A stretch of 64,000 bases of DNA from Carnegiea gigantea. Taxonomy: Eukaryota; Streptophyta; Magnoliopsida; Caryophyllales; Cactaceae. This document shows positions 1 through 9,003 of this stretch, one piece after another; positions within the stretch are counted from its first letter, which is position 1; each line of letters starts with the position of its first letter. The translations under genes were made by a program, and so were the position numbers. Under the pieces are notes generated by a model that saw nothing but the letters and a program-made list of their open reading frames with translations, had not been told where the DNA came from and did not search any database. The DNA lies in NCBI GenBank assembly GCA_029747015.1, contig JAKOGI010003029.1, positions 1-64,000 on the forward strand, given 5' to 3'.

Positions 1-298
1 GTTTTACTCTCCATTGTAACTCCTAGTTGCTTTAGCTTGAATTGGCTAGTTCAAGTGGTGATCTTCTAGGTTCCTTTCTCTTGCTTATGGTGGTGATATT
101 CTGTATCCATAAGTGAAGAAGGAATAGCCCACCTTCTCCTCTAAGTGGCGCCTTTGGCTTATCTTAGACAAGAGAGTTGCACACTATCCATCAAGACCGG
201 TTGAGCTCATTGTTCTTTTCGGTTTTTGCTTGTCCTTGTTTTCAATCTTCCCCATCATACATTCTGATCTTTGACATTCCCACGGTTAACATACATCA
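1..298 (+). repeat. Element A 5' LTR, 3' portion
   Basis: Matches 5731-6029 almost base for base, ends in CATACATCA and is followed by the PBS. It covers what is probably the end of R and U5. The start lies outside the window. Confidence 0.93.
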
Positions 299-301
299 TC
301 T

Positions 302-313
302 TGGCATCAGAGC
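302..313 (+). other. Element A primer-binding site
   Basis: TGGCATCAGAGC, one base different from the initiator tRNA-Met PBS TGGTATCAGAGC used by the other elements here, three bases after the LTR end. Confidence 0.85.
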
Positions 314-407
314 TTAGGCTACCCTCTTGGCCAAGCTTCCACCCAAACACATTTCTCAAACACAAACCACAAAACATCCTTTCTCTATCTGCACGGGACA
401 GAATTGT

Positions 408-518
408 GGCACGGCCTACCCGTGCTTTAAGGCCCGACCGTGCCACCTCTTTTCTGCACTTTTGTCACGGCAGTAACTTGGCACGGGAAGCCCGTGTCCC
501 TCGGCACGACCGTGCCAC
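408..518 (+). repeat. Element A leader hairpin units (two copies)
   Basis: Two copies of an inverted-repeat unit at 408-446 and 480-518. Each holds a GCACGG...CCGTG arm pair, a short spacer and a second compact CACGACCGTGCC-type inverted repeat. They lie between PBS and the gag ATG. In copy 1 the second repeat begins GCCCGACC instead of GCACGACC. Confidence 0.85.
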
Positions 519-567
519 CCCATTCTCAGCCAAATCTCGTGTTTCTCTCCCACAAAGCCCACATATC

Positions 568-2226
568 ATGTCTTCTAGCCAAACACCCGAGCAAATGGCC
601 GAACAAGCCTTAAGAGAAAAGGCCGAAATGGAAGCTAGAGTCAAGTACTTGCGAACTCAACTTCAAAGGCTCATGAAGGAAAGGAGAGACAACTTGAGGG
701 ATTCACCTATTCCAAGTGAATCTAGTGACCCGGGTGAAAGGGATTCGGATTTCAACCCTTTTGGGTCACAAGGAAGAGCTAGTAGAGGATCAAGGAGACA
801 AGAAAGGCATCAAGGAGGTGGATTCAACGACTTCAAAGTTGACATCCCCGAGTTTGAAGGCAAGCTTGATCCGGACGAGTTCTTGGATTGGCTACAAACC
901 GTGGAGAGGGTGTTCGACTATAAGGACATCCCGGATGAAAAGAAGGTAAAACTAGTTGCCCTTAAACTTAGAAAGTATGCTTCTACTTGGTGGGCTAATG
1001 TTTTATCTAAGAGGGCCAAGAAATGGAAGGGGAAGATTAAAACTTGGAAGAAAATGAAAGAAAAACTCAAAGAGAAGTTCCTTCCATCTCACTACCTTCA
1101 AGAGAACTTTTCTAGACTTCACCATTTGAGACAAGGGTCTTTAAGTGTGGAGGAATATACAAGGGAGTTTGAGCAATTGATCAGAAAATGTGACCTTAAA
1201 GAGGATGAGGAACAAACTTTGGTGAGGTATCTTTGTGGGTTGGATGAGAAGATAGCCCATATAGTAGAGTTGCACCCATACACCACCCTTGATGAGTTAA
1301 GTTCTCTAGCTCACAAGGTGGAACTACAAAAGAAGGCTAAGGGAAAGAGTGAAGCCTTTAAACCACAAAATCGTGCCTACACTCCCCAAAGGCCTTCATA
1401 CACCACGCCAAAGCCCTTTAACCCTCCAAACCCAAAACCTCCTCCCCCTTCGGACCCCAAAACAGCCCCTCAAATGTCCACAAAACCAAAGGAGACAAGG
1501 AGGTGCTTTAGGTGCCAAGGCCTTGGACATATTGCATCCGAATGTCCAAACAAGAGAGTGGTCCCCCTAGCCGAGTACCAAGCATCTTTTGAAGAAGAAA
1601 TGGAAGAAGAAAAGGAGTTGTACTTGAATGAGGCCCTAGAAGAAGTAGAGGAGGGCCCGGATGAAGGGGAACTCTTGGTGGTTAGGCGAGCTTTGAGTGG
1701 GTTGGCTACTCAAGATGGGAATGAACAAAGGGAGGCCATCTTTCACACGAGATGCACCATAGGAGGCAAAGTATGTTCCCTCATCATCGATGGAGGGAGT
1801 TGCACCAATGTGGCATCCAAGACCTTGGTGGACAAGCTTCAACTCACGGCATCACCACACCCTTTTCCATACACCATTCAATGGCTCAATCAAGGCAAAG
1901 GTATCCAAGTCTCATCTCGTTGTTTAGTTTCTTTGAGCATTGGAAAGAACTATAAGGATGAAATTTGGTCTGATGTGATTCCCATGGATGCATGTCATGT
2001 ACTCCTTGGTAGACCGTGGCTCTTTGATAGAAATGTTATGCATGATGGCCGAATGAACACCTACTCCTTCATCCTAGACCACAAGAAAATCCCCCTTACC
2101 CCCATTCGTCCTTCCCAACTCCTCAAGCCAAAAGAAACCCCACAAAAGACATCCTACTCACTAACCTCTTCAAGGCCGAAAACCATGAGTATGAGTCATT
2201 CAAGGAGTGGCTCCTACTTGGCCTAG
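568..2226 (+). pseudogene. Element A gag-protease, frame broken before RT
   Basis: Gag forms the particle and binds genomic RNA; the aspartic protease cuts the polyprotein. The start is the ATG at 568, reading MSSSQTPEQ, the same start as in elements B and I. Coiled-coil-like, charged N-terminus to about residue 60. The Retrotrans_gag core (VDIPEFEGKLDPDEFLDWLQ, then the WW of TWWANV) is at about residues 88-265. A CCHC zinc knuckle (CFRCQGLGHIASEC) lies near residue 313 and an acidic linker follows. The protease IIDGGS motif is near residue 406; DGG in place of DSG/DTG is usual in this plant lineage. A frameshift near 2148 diverts the end, so the last 25 or so residues to the stop at 2226 are out of frame. 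Intact relatives in this window read straight through into RT. Confidence 0.9.
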
Positions 2227-5042
2227 GTGAAACCGAAACCGTCACTCACTCCCACCCCCTCCTCATCCCTCTTCTCCAAGCCTATAACCATGTGTTTCCG
2301 CAAGAAATTCCCCATGGCCTACCCCCTCAAAGAACCTTCCAACACAAAATAGACCTCATTCCCGGATCCACCCTTCCAAATAAACCGGCCTATAGAATGA
2401 ATCCCCAAGAAACCCAAGAAATCCAAAGGCAAGTGGATGAACTTTTGGCCAAAGGAATGATTCGGGAAAGCTTGAGTCCTTGTGCCGTTCCGGCCTTATT
2501 GGTACCAAAGAAGGATGGAAGCATGAGGATGTGTGTGGATAGTCGGGCTATCAACAAAATCACTATTAAGTCCCGCTATCCCATCCCTAGATTGGAGGAC
2601 CTACTTGATGAGTTGCATGGGGCCACCATTTTCTCTAAGATTGATCTTAGGAGTGGCTACTATCAAATTCGAATCTATGAAGGGGATGAATGGAAGACGG
2701 CATTCAAGACCAAGGGGGGGACTATATGAATGGTTGGTCATGCCATTTGGCCTTACCAATGCTCCAAGCACTTTCATGCGTCTAATGAATCAAGTCCTTA
2801 AGCCTTTCATTGGGAGGTTTGTAGTGGTCTATTTCGATGACATCTTGGTTTATAGCCAAGGTGAGAAGGAGCACGCTAATCACCTTCAACAAGTTCTTGA
2901 TGTGCTCTCCCAAGAGAAGTTATATGGCAACTTGAAGAAGTGCCACTTCTTCACTCCCCAAGTTGTTTTCTTAGGGGATGTTGTTTCGGCCCATGGTATA
3001 CAAGTGGACGAGAGCAAAGTTCAATCCATCCGGGAATGGCCGGTTCCTTCCTCTATTCACCAAGTGAGGAGCTTTCATGGTCTAGCCTCTTTTTATAGGA
3101 GGTTTGTCAAGAACTTTAGCACAATCATGGCTCCTTTGACCGAGATTCTCAAATCCAAGAAATTTGAGTGGAATGAAAAGGCCCAAGCCGCCTTTGAAGA
3201 TGTGAAGGAGAAGCTCACTAGTGCACCCATACTTGCTCTTCCAAGCTTCTCCAAGATATTTGAAGTGGAGTGTGATGCTTCGGGGGTGGGCATAGGGGCG
3301 GTCCTATCACAAGAAGGCCGACCATTAGCCTACTTTAGTGAAAAACTCAATGAGGCCAAGCGAAAATACTCAACGTATGACAAGGAGTTTTATGCCATAG
3401 TGAGGGCCTTGGAACATTGGAGACATTATTTGGTGGGGGGAGAGTTCATCCTCCACTCGGATCATGAAGCACTCAAGTTCATACAAGGTCAACACAAGCT
3501 CAACCCAAGGTATGCTAAGTGGGTGGAATATCTTCAAGCTTTCCACTTTGTGATCCACCACAAATCCGGGCACTTAAACAAGGGTGCGGATGCCTTGTCT
3601 AGAAGATATCTACTCTTCTCCTCCCCTGACTCAAGAGTCCTTGGGTTTGAATTGATCAAGGAGTTGTACACCAAGGATGAAGACTTCAAGGAGACCTTTG
3701 AAGTATGCTCACGGCACCCCCATGGTCCATTTCACATTGAAGAGGGGTTCTTATTCAAAGGAAACCGGTTATGTATCCCTAAGGGAGGCATTAGGGAGCT
3801 TTTGATTAAAGAAGTGCATGGAGGAGCTTTGGCCAGCCACTTTGGCATTGAGAAGACCTCACTCATGTTGAAGGAGCACTACTATTGGCCCAAGATGGTC
3901 AAGGATGTTGAGCATTATGTTAAAAGGTGCTCTACTTGTCAACTTGCCAAAAGCCATGTCTTGCCTCAAGGTCTTTACTCGCCCTTACCGGTCCCAAAGG
4001 CTCCTTGGGAGGATGTGAGTTTAGATTTCATTACCGGCCTACCAAGGACACAACGGAACAAGGACTCCATAATGGTGGTAGTTGATCGGTTTTCGAAGAT
4101 GGCACACTTTGTCTCATGCCATACTACCCATGATGCCACTCAAATTGCAAGCCTCTACTTCAAAGAGATCGTGAGGCTCCATGGCATCCCCAAAAGCATG
4201 GTGTCCGACCGGGATAGCAAGTTCATGAGCCATTTTTGGCTCACTCTATGGAAGAAGATGGGCCCTCATCTCAAATTTAGCACATCATGTCACCCCCAAA
4301 CGGATGGCCAAACCGAGGTCACCAATAGGACCTTGGGTACTTTGTTGAGGGTCCTAGCCAAGAAGAGCACAAAGGGTTGGGATGAGTTGCTTAGCCATGC
4401 CGAGTTTGCCTACAATCGAGTGCCAAGCAAAGCCACCGGTCTTTCTCCATTCCAAGTGGTATATGGTTTCAACCCTTGTACACCTATGGACCTTACACCC
4501 CTCCCTACTCCAATCAAGTTTAGTTGGGAGGCCGAGAAGAGAGCAAAGGAAATCCAAGAGCTCCATGCACAAGTGAGGGCTCAAATTGAGAAGTTCAATG
4601 ATCAGACCAAGGATCGGGTAAACAAGCACCGCAAGGAAGTCCAATTTAAGCCCGGAGATTTAGTATGGATCCACCTAAGAAAGGAGCGATTTCCTAGCAA
4701 AAAAGGTCCAAGCTTCTTCCACGCTCGGATGGCCCATTCAAGATCCTTGAAAAAGTCAATTCCAATGCATACAAGGTTGATTTGCCCGGTGACTATGGAG
4801 TATCCGCTACATTCAATGTAGCCGATTTGAGGCCCTATTTTGATGAAGAAGACGAGCTACCAAGTTTGAGGACAAACTCTTCCCAAGCTGGGGGGGATGA
4901 TGGGGATCAGCCCCAAGGGGTTCTTATAGCTCAAGAGGCCACAAAGGCTTTCCAAGGATTAGAAATCACTCAAGACACGATCACTTGCATTCTGCCGGGC
5001 TCATCCCGCACATGGCCCGACTTTCTGACCTTGGTGCCCTGA
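2148..5042 (+). pseudogene. Element A RT-RNaseH-integrase, multiply frameshifted
   Basis: Pol region in three frames. The RT N-terminus ([19 protein letters not shown]) is open to about 2715, where a run of seven G adds a base. A second frame carries RT to integrase from about 2720 to 4700: YFDD catalytic box at 2830-2841, RNase H ([14 protein letters not shown]), integrase zinc-binding HHCC, and the DDE core with [14 protein letters not shown] further frameshift near 4705-4715 precedes the integrase C-terminus (GDYGVSATFNVADLRPYF). The tail enters the 3' LTR and stops at 5042, giving about 48 LTR-encoded residues that end TWPDFLTLVP. No chromodomain follows. Three lesions make it a pseudogene. 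Confidence 0.9.
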
Positions 5043-6029
5043 TGACCTGAGGCTTTAAAGCCAAACTTTTGGTATGTCTGGAAAGATTGGAGAGTTAGCT
5101 GCCCAATAAATCAAGTTTCAGCCCATTTGGATGTCATTTGCCCATCCAAACCCTTTGTTAAAGCCCAACTGTCCAAAACTGTTTTCCAGGTCAGATTTTG
5201 TCCGGTTTGGGAGCCCATTTTCCCCAACCTAAAGTAACCCTAACAACCTGGAATTTTAACCCCTAGATCCTTTTTTGAATTGGCTAAAAGGGTGGGAAAA
5301 GAAACCAGAGTCAAACGTGTCCCAAGGAGGCTAAAAGCAAGGAGACTTCTAAAGCTGCTTTTGGGAAGTCAGCCTGCACCATCTCACTTGTTCTGTTTAT
5401 ATCTCCTGAACGGCTGCACCAAATGAGCTCCAAAAGCAGTCATATGAAAGAACACTTTCTAAGCTTTCTAATAAGGTATGTTGGAGCCAATTTGGGTAAG
5501 TAAGGACGAAGTTACAGCTGCTGAAAGTTGACCCTGCAATCTGGAAAACTGGACAGCAACTGTCAACATCACCTTTTGTACTTTTCTTGCTTTTTGTGCT
5601 TCCCCTTTGTCTTGATCCGTTTGGCTTGCATTGTAACCCATGTAATCTGAATTTTGAGGCTCCCTCCTATATAAGGGACCTTTAGGAATGTAAGAAGGCA
5701 GCTTTGAATATCATGCAATGAAATCTGAGTGTTTTACTCTCCATTGAAACTCCTAGTTGCTTTAGCTTGAATTGGCTAGTTCAAGTGGTGATCTTCTAGG
5801 TTCCTTTCTCTTGCTTATGGTGGTGATATTCTGTATCCATAAGTGAAGAAGGAATAGCCCAACTTCTCCTCTAAGTGGCGCCTTTGGCTTATCTTAGACA
5901 AGAGAGTTGCACACTATCCATCAAGACCGGTTGAGCTCATTGTTCTTTTCGGTTTTTTGCTTGTCCTTGTTTTCAATCTTCCCCATCATACATTCTGATC
6001 TTTGACATTCCCATGGTTAACATACATCA
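4898..6029 (+). repeat. Element A 3' LTR
   Basis: 1132 bp, TGATGGGG...ACATCA, directly after a purine tract (4884-4897, GGGGGGA). Its first 145 bases encode the integrase tail in U3. A TATA box (TATATAA) lies at 5668-5674. Confidence 0.92.
5668..5674 (+). promoter_or_regulatory. TATA box in element A 3' LTR
   Basis: TATATAA in a CTCCTATATAAGGGA context, with the expected U3/R layout. Transcription would begin about 30 bases downstream. The position is inferred from the motif alone. Confidence 0.6.
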
Positions 6030-6747
6030 TGTAGGGGTGCAATTCCACTACATGAGCAATTTGTTCATCAAGCCCACTTAAGTAACGAATCAAGGTTTGG
6101 GAATCATCTTCCCTCAAATCACACTTTAGAAGAAGTTGTTCAAAGTCCCTAGTGTACTCCTCTACACTCTTTGAACCTTGTTGGAGGTGGTGGAGTTTAA
6201 GGAAATTGTCTTGAAGATAGTGTGGGGGTAAGAACTTGGCCTTAAGTTTGGATTTCATTTGCTCCCAAGTCTTTATCTTACTTTTCCCCTTTCTCACCCT
6301 CTTGGACACAACATTAGACCACCATATGGAAGCATATTTACGGAGTTTCAAGGCTACTAGCTTTACCTTTTTGCTTTCCGGAATGTCCTTGTATTCAAAT
6401 ACTCTTTCCACTGTTTGAAGCCAATCAAGGAAGATGTCCGGGTCTAATTGTCCTTCGAACTCCGGAATGTCGACTTTAAAGTCTCCAAAGCTTCGTCCCC
6501 TTGACCTTTGATGTCGTTGGGACCTTGGTGCGAGCTCCCCTTCACTTGAGTCACTAATGGGGTTGCTTCCCTCGGAGTCATCCGAGTCTTGATGCTTGCT
6601 TGAGCTCTTTGAACACCATAAACCTCTCCTCTTCTCTTCCATAAGTTGCCCAAGTTGCTTTTGGAGATACTTTAGTTGAGCTTCTACCTCGGCTTTCTCC
6701 CTCAGGGCTTGCTCGGCCACCAGCTCGGGTGTGAGGCTAGAAGACAT
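6030..6747 (-). pseudogene. Element B gag fragment (N-terminal), cut by element A
   Basis: Antisense reading frame starting at the ATG complement at 6745-6747 (MSSSLTPELVAEQAL), close to the gags of A and I. It contains the charged N-terminus, the VDIPEFEGQLDPD core, the WW motif (SIWWSNVVSKR) and the VEEYTRDFEQLLLKCDL segment. It ends at ELHPY, where element A starts. The zinc knuckle, protease and pol of B lie on the far side of A, outside the window. No stop is visible inside this piece, so the copy may have been open before A landed. Confidence 0.9.
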
Positions 6748-6793
6748 ATCGGCTTTGGAAGGGAGAATGCGTGTTTTGGGGCGGGGAGGGGTA

Positions 6794-6904
6794 GGCACGG
6801 TCGTGCTAGTAGGCACGGCCTGACCGTGCTGAGCTGCTGGCAAAGGTTGTCTGGGCTGGAATTGTGGCACGGTCGTGCGTATATGGCACGGTGTGCCCGT
6901 GCCA
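6794..6904 (-). repeat. Element B leader hairpin units (two copies)
   Basis: Two units on the minus strand: 6794-6830 (GCACGGTCAGGCCGTGCC, spacer, GCACGACCGTGCC) and 6866-6904. They lie between PBS and the gag start, as in the other families. Confidence 0.85.
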
Positions 6905-7019
6905 ACTCTCTGGTTGGGCACGGCTGAGATTTTGTGGAGAATGTGTTTGGGCTGTTTTTGTGAGTTTGGTGTTTGGACGTGTTTGGGGAAAGGGTGCTTG
7001 GCCAAGAAAGGTAGCCTAA

Positions 7020-7031
7020 GCTCTGATACCA
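7020..7031 (-). other. Element B primer-binding site
   Basis: GCTCTGATACCA, the complement of TGGTATCAGAGC, three bases from the LTR boundary at 7035. Confidence 0.9.
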
Positions 7032-7034
7032 ATT

Positions 7035-7530
7035 TGATGGAAGGTTAAAGAAGAAGAAACCAACTCACAACTTGCCTCAAAGTGGAATCTAAAACAAGAA
7101 GAAGGAAAAACAGCAAGGGAGAGGAGAAATCAAGAGTTTGGATAGTCAAGTGACCTTGCAAGGGATAATCCGAGGAGCCACCCTTGGAGAACACTTGGGC
7201 AATCTCTTTGTATCAACTAGTTACAGAATTTAATCACCTTCTAGTTGAGAGAAAGAGACCTAGAGACCCACTTGAGTTGCCAAGCTCAAGATATAACACT
7301 AGGAGTTTTTGTAGAGAGAGTTTGGGAACTCACAAATTCATTCATTCAAAGTTTTTTTTACAAAATGAGGGCCAAGTTGGTTTTTATGCTTGATGGCCGA
7401 GTTCCCTCCCCCTTCCCATGCAGCAAAAACAAGGCCAAGTACATTTGGGAGAGGGGAAACACATTACATCCATCACTCACCTAGCTTAACACCTCACCAC
7501 TAGCTTAATCTACTTCATTAGGGGCCATGA
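7035..7530 (-). repeat. Element B 5' LTR, 3' half (split by element C)
   Basis: Minus-strand LTR end (CCATCA at 7035) next to the PBS. The sequence matches the minus strand of the LTRs of element I (for example the region around TAGCTTAATCTAC). It is interrupted at 7531 by C and continues at 14441. Confidence 0.9.
7505..7530 (+). repeat. 26-bp flanking duplication of element C (left copy)
   Basis: The 26 bases flush with C's left end are repeated flush with its right end at 14441-14466 with one C/T mismatch (TTAATCTAC, then T or C, then TCATTAGGGGCCATGA). This replaces the 5-bp duplication seen for other insertions here. Confidence 0.85.
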
Positions 7531-8655
7531 TGATGGAGACCATCGTGAGAAGCCCAAGGACCATCAAGCTCAGCCCAAGGAGGATTCACTCAAGCTTCAA
7601 GAGGTCAAGGAAGTTGCCAAACTTTGCCGGAAATTGGCGTTCATGCCCGAAGAGGTAGTGCCGCCTTCATCCAGAAATTTCCCGATTTTTGTGTGCACTT
7701 TTTGCCTACCTAACGTGGACCCACAACTTGAGGCTCCACATGGTTTTGAAGCTTAAGAGGTCAGCTTTAAAATAAGCCCAATTTTATTTAATTTGGACAT
7801 CATTTGATTGGGCAAAATATCACTCAAAGATACGTTGTGCTGATCCAGTCCAGTCTGAGATAGGTGCATTTGTTTGGGCCATAACTTTCAAACCGCTTAT
7901 CCAAATTGAGCAAATGAGCCCATTCTGGAAAATAGACTTCCAGGGATTTCTAACAAGCCCAAGAACGCGTGATTTGGCCGAGTATTCTGGAAGTTATTCT
8001 CTGTTGAAGTTGAGGCAGTTGCAAGGATTAATGCTGGGAATATGAAGAGTCTTCGGTTACATATACTTGTGTGGCTGATATTGTGCACGTTTTAGATGCT
8101 TCTAGATTGATCTAATCAGCTGCAAAAATCCTAGAATATTCCTTGTAACCTCCCCCACCCCCTTTTATGATGTGTCTTTTCATTTTTTCTTAGACTTTTC
8201 ATTAGCTAGTTTTAATTGTTAGGAGTTATTTGAGTCCTTTGATTGTCTTTTGCTGAGTCTATAAAAAGGGGAGGGGCGTGTGAAGCTATTCATTCAGCAT
8301 TGTAAGAGATTTCCAATGTAATACAAGCACCTTTGAGAGTGATTCTCATTTGTGTCTCAAAATTCCTAGTTCTATATCTTGAATTTGGCTCATTCAAGTG
8401 GTGTTCTAGGTTCTCTTCCTTTTTCAATTGGAGTGATTCCTTGGTTAAGACAAGAGAATTAGCCCAAGATCAAGTCATTGAGTGGCTCCGTGAAGGATTA
8501 TCTTAATTATAAGGTCTTGTTTATCCTTGTTCTTTTTGTTATTATTCTTCAAACCATCTCAAACTATCTTCCACCATATTCACTTTTCTTTGGTTGATTC
8601 TTGTTTAGGTTGAGTTTGAGTTGATTTGGTTCACTTACCACCCACATCTACATCA
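7531..8655 (+). repeat. Element C 5' LTR
   Basis: 1125 bp, TGATGGAGACC...CATCTACATCA, followed by the PBS. TATA box at 8260-8267. Its start encodes the same C-terminal tail as the 3' LTR. Confidence 0.93.
8260..8267 (+). promoter_or_regulatory. TATA box in element C 5' LTR
   Basis: TATAAAAA in GAGTCTATAAAAAGGGGAGG. The same box recurs as TATAAAA in the LTRs of E, G and O. Confidence 0.6.
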
Positions 8656-8657
8656 AT

Positions 8658-8669
8658 TGGTATCAGAGC
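8658..8669 (+). other. Element C primer-binding site
   Basis: TGGTATCAGAGC, two bases after the LTR end; complementary to the 3' end of initiator tRNA-Met. Confidence 0.92.
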
Positions 8670-8780
8670 CAAGGCTTTTAAGTGACCCACATCATACCCA
8701 AACACATCCCAAAAAAGCCAAAATACAAAAAAAAAAGAGGCACAAACCGGCAATCCGAAGTCTTGAAGACCAGAGAAGCA

Positions 8781-8964
8781 GCACGGTGCCCCCGTGCCAC
8801 AACACACGACCGTGCCATATTCTTTTTCCGGGAATCTTCAAGTCGAGACGGAGCACGGTGCCCCCGTGCCGCCAAGCACGACCGTGCCACTCTACTTTTC
8901 TGCATTTTTTCTTCAGCCGAAGCATAGCACGGCCTGACCGTGCCCCCTTGCACGCCCGTGCCAC
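8781..8964 (+). repeat. Element C leader hairpin units (three copies)
   Basis: Units start at 8781, 8853 and 8927. The first two share GCACGGTGCCCCCGTGCC and lie exactly 72 bp apart. Each is followed by a CACGACCGTGCC arm; the third has CACGCCCGTGCC. Confidence 0.88.
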
Positions 8965-9003
8965 TTTCCCTGCTGCATATTCTTCCTTCAACGCATCTCC
9001 AAC

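Larger units (their letters stand above)
1..6029 (+). mobile_element. Element A: Ty3/gypsy (CRM-like) LTR retrotransposon, 5' end outside window
   Basis: Order is partial 5' LTR, Met-tRNA PBS, leader with two GC-rich hairpin units, gag-PR-RT-RH-INT, purine tract, 3' LTR. The right LTR ends in ACATCA at 6029 and is followed directly by antisense gag of element B, so A is inserted in B. The left LTR runs off the window, so its target duplication cannot be checked. In the 298 bases shared with the 3' LTR I see about three substitutions and one T indel, which suggests a fairly recent insertion. The coding region has at least three frameshifts, so A is not autonomous now. Confidence 0.93.

Noticed and set aside
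271..567. Upstream extension of A's gag frame (and of I's from 32078) through the leader, which would translate the hairpin units.
   Set aside because: The extended frames start at TTG inside or near the LTR. The conserved MSSS ATG shared by A, B and I is the likely start, and the leader codons are not conserved as protein.
4354..4644. Antisense frames of 60-135 codons opposite gag and pol (for example 4354-4644, 9599-10006, 42206-42535, 51098-51505).
   Set aside because: They are complements of strongly conserved polyprotein coding sequence and show no independent start context or domain.
7897..8088. A 63-codon antisense frame in U3, open at nine LTR copies (also at 13683, 16255, 18978, 28885, 41449, 48062, 49466, 55180) including the diverged M LTRs.
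   Set aside because: It begins with GTG, not ATG, in every copy, is broken in one G LTR, and its conservation follows from overall LTR similarity. A codon-bias test across families could reopen it.
8658..8669. Matches to the 3' end of tRNA-Met as possible tRNA genes.
   Set aside because: Only 12 bases match, always just after an LTR end; these are primer-binding sites.
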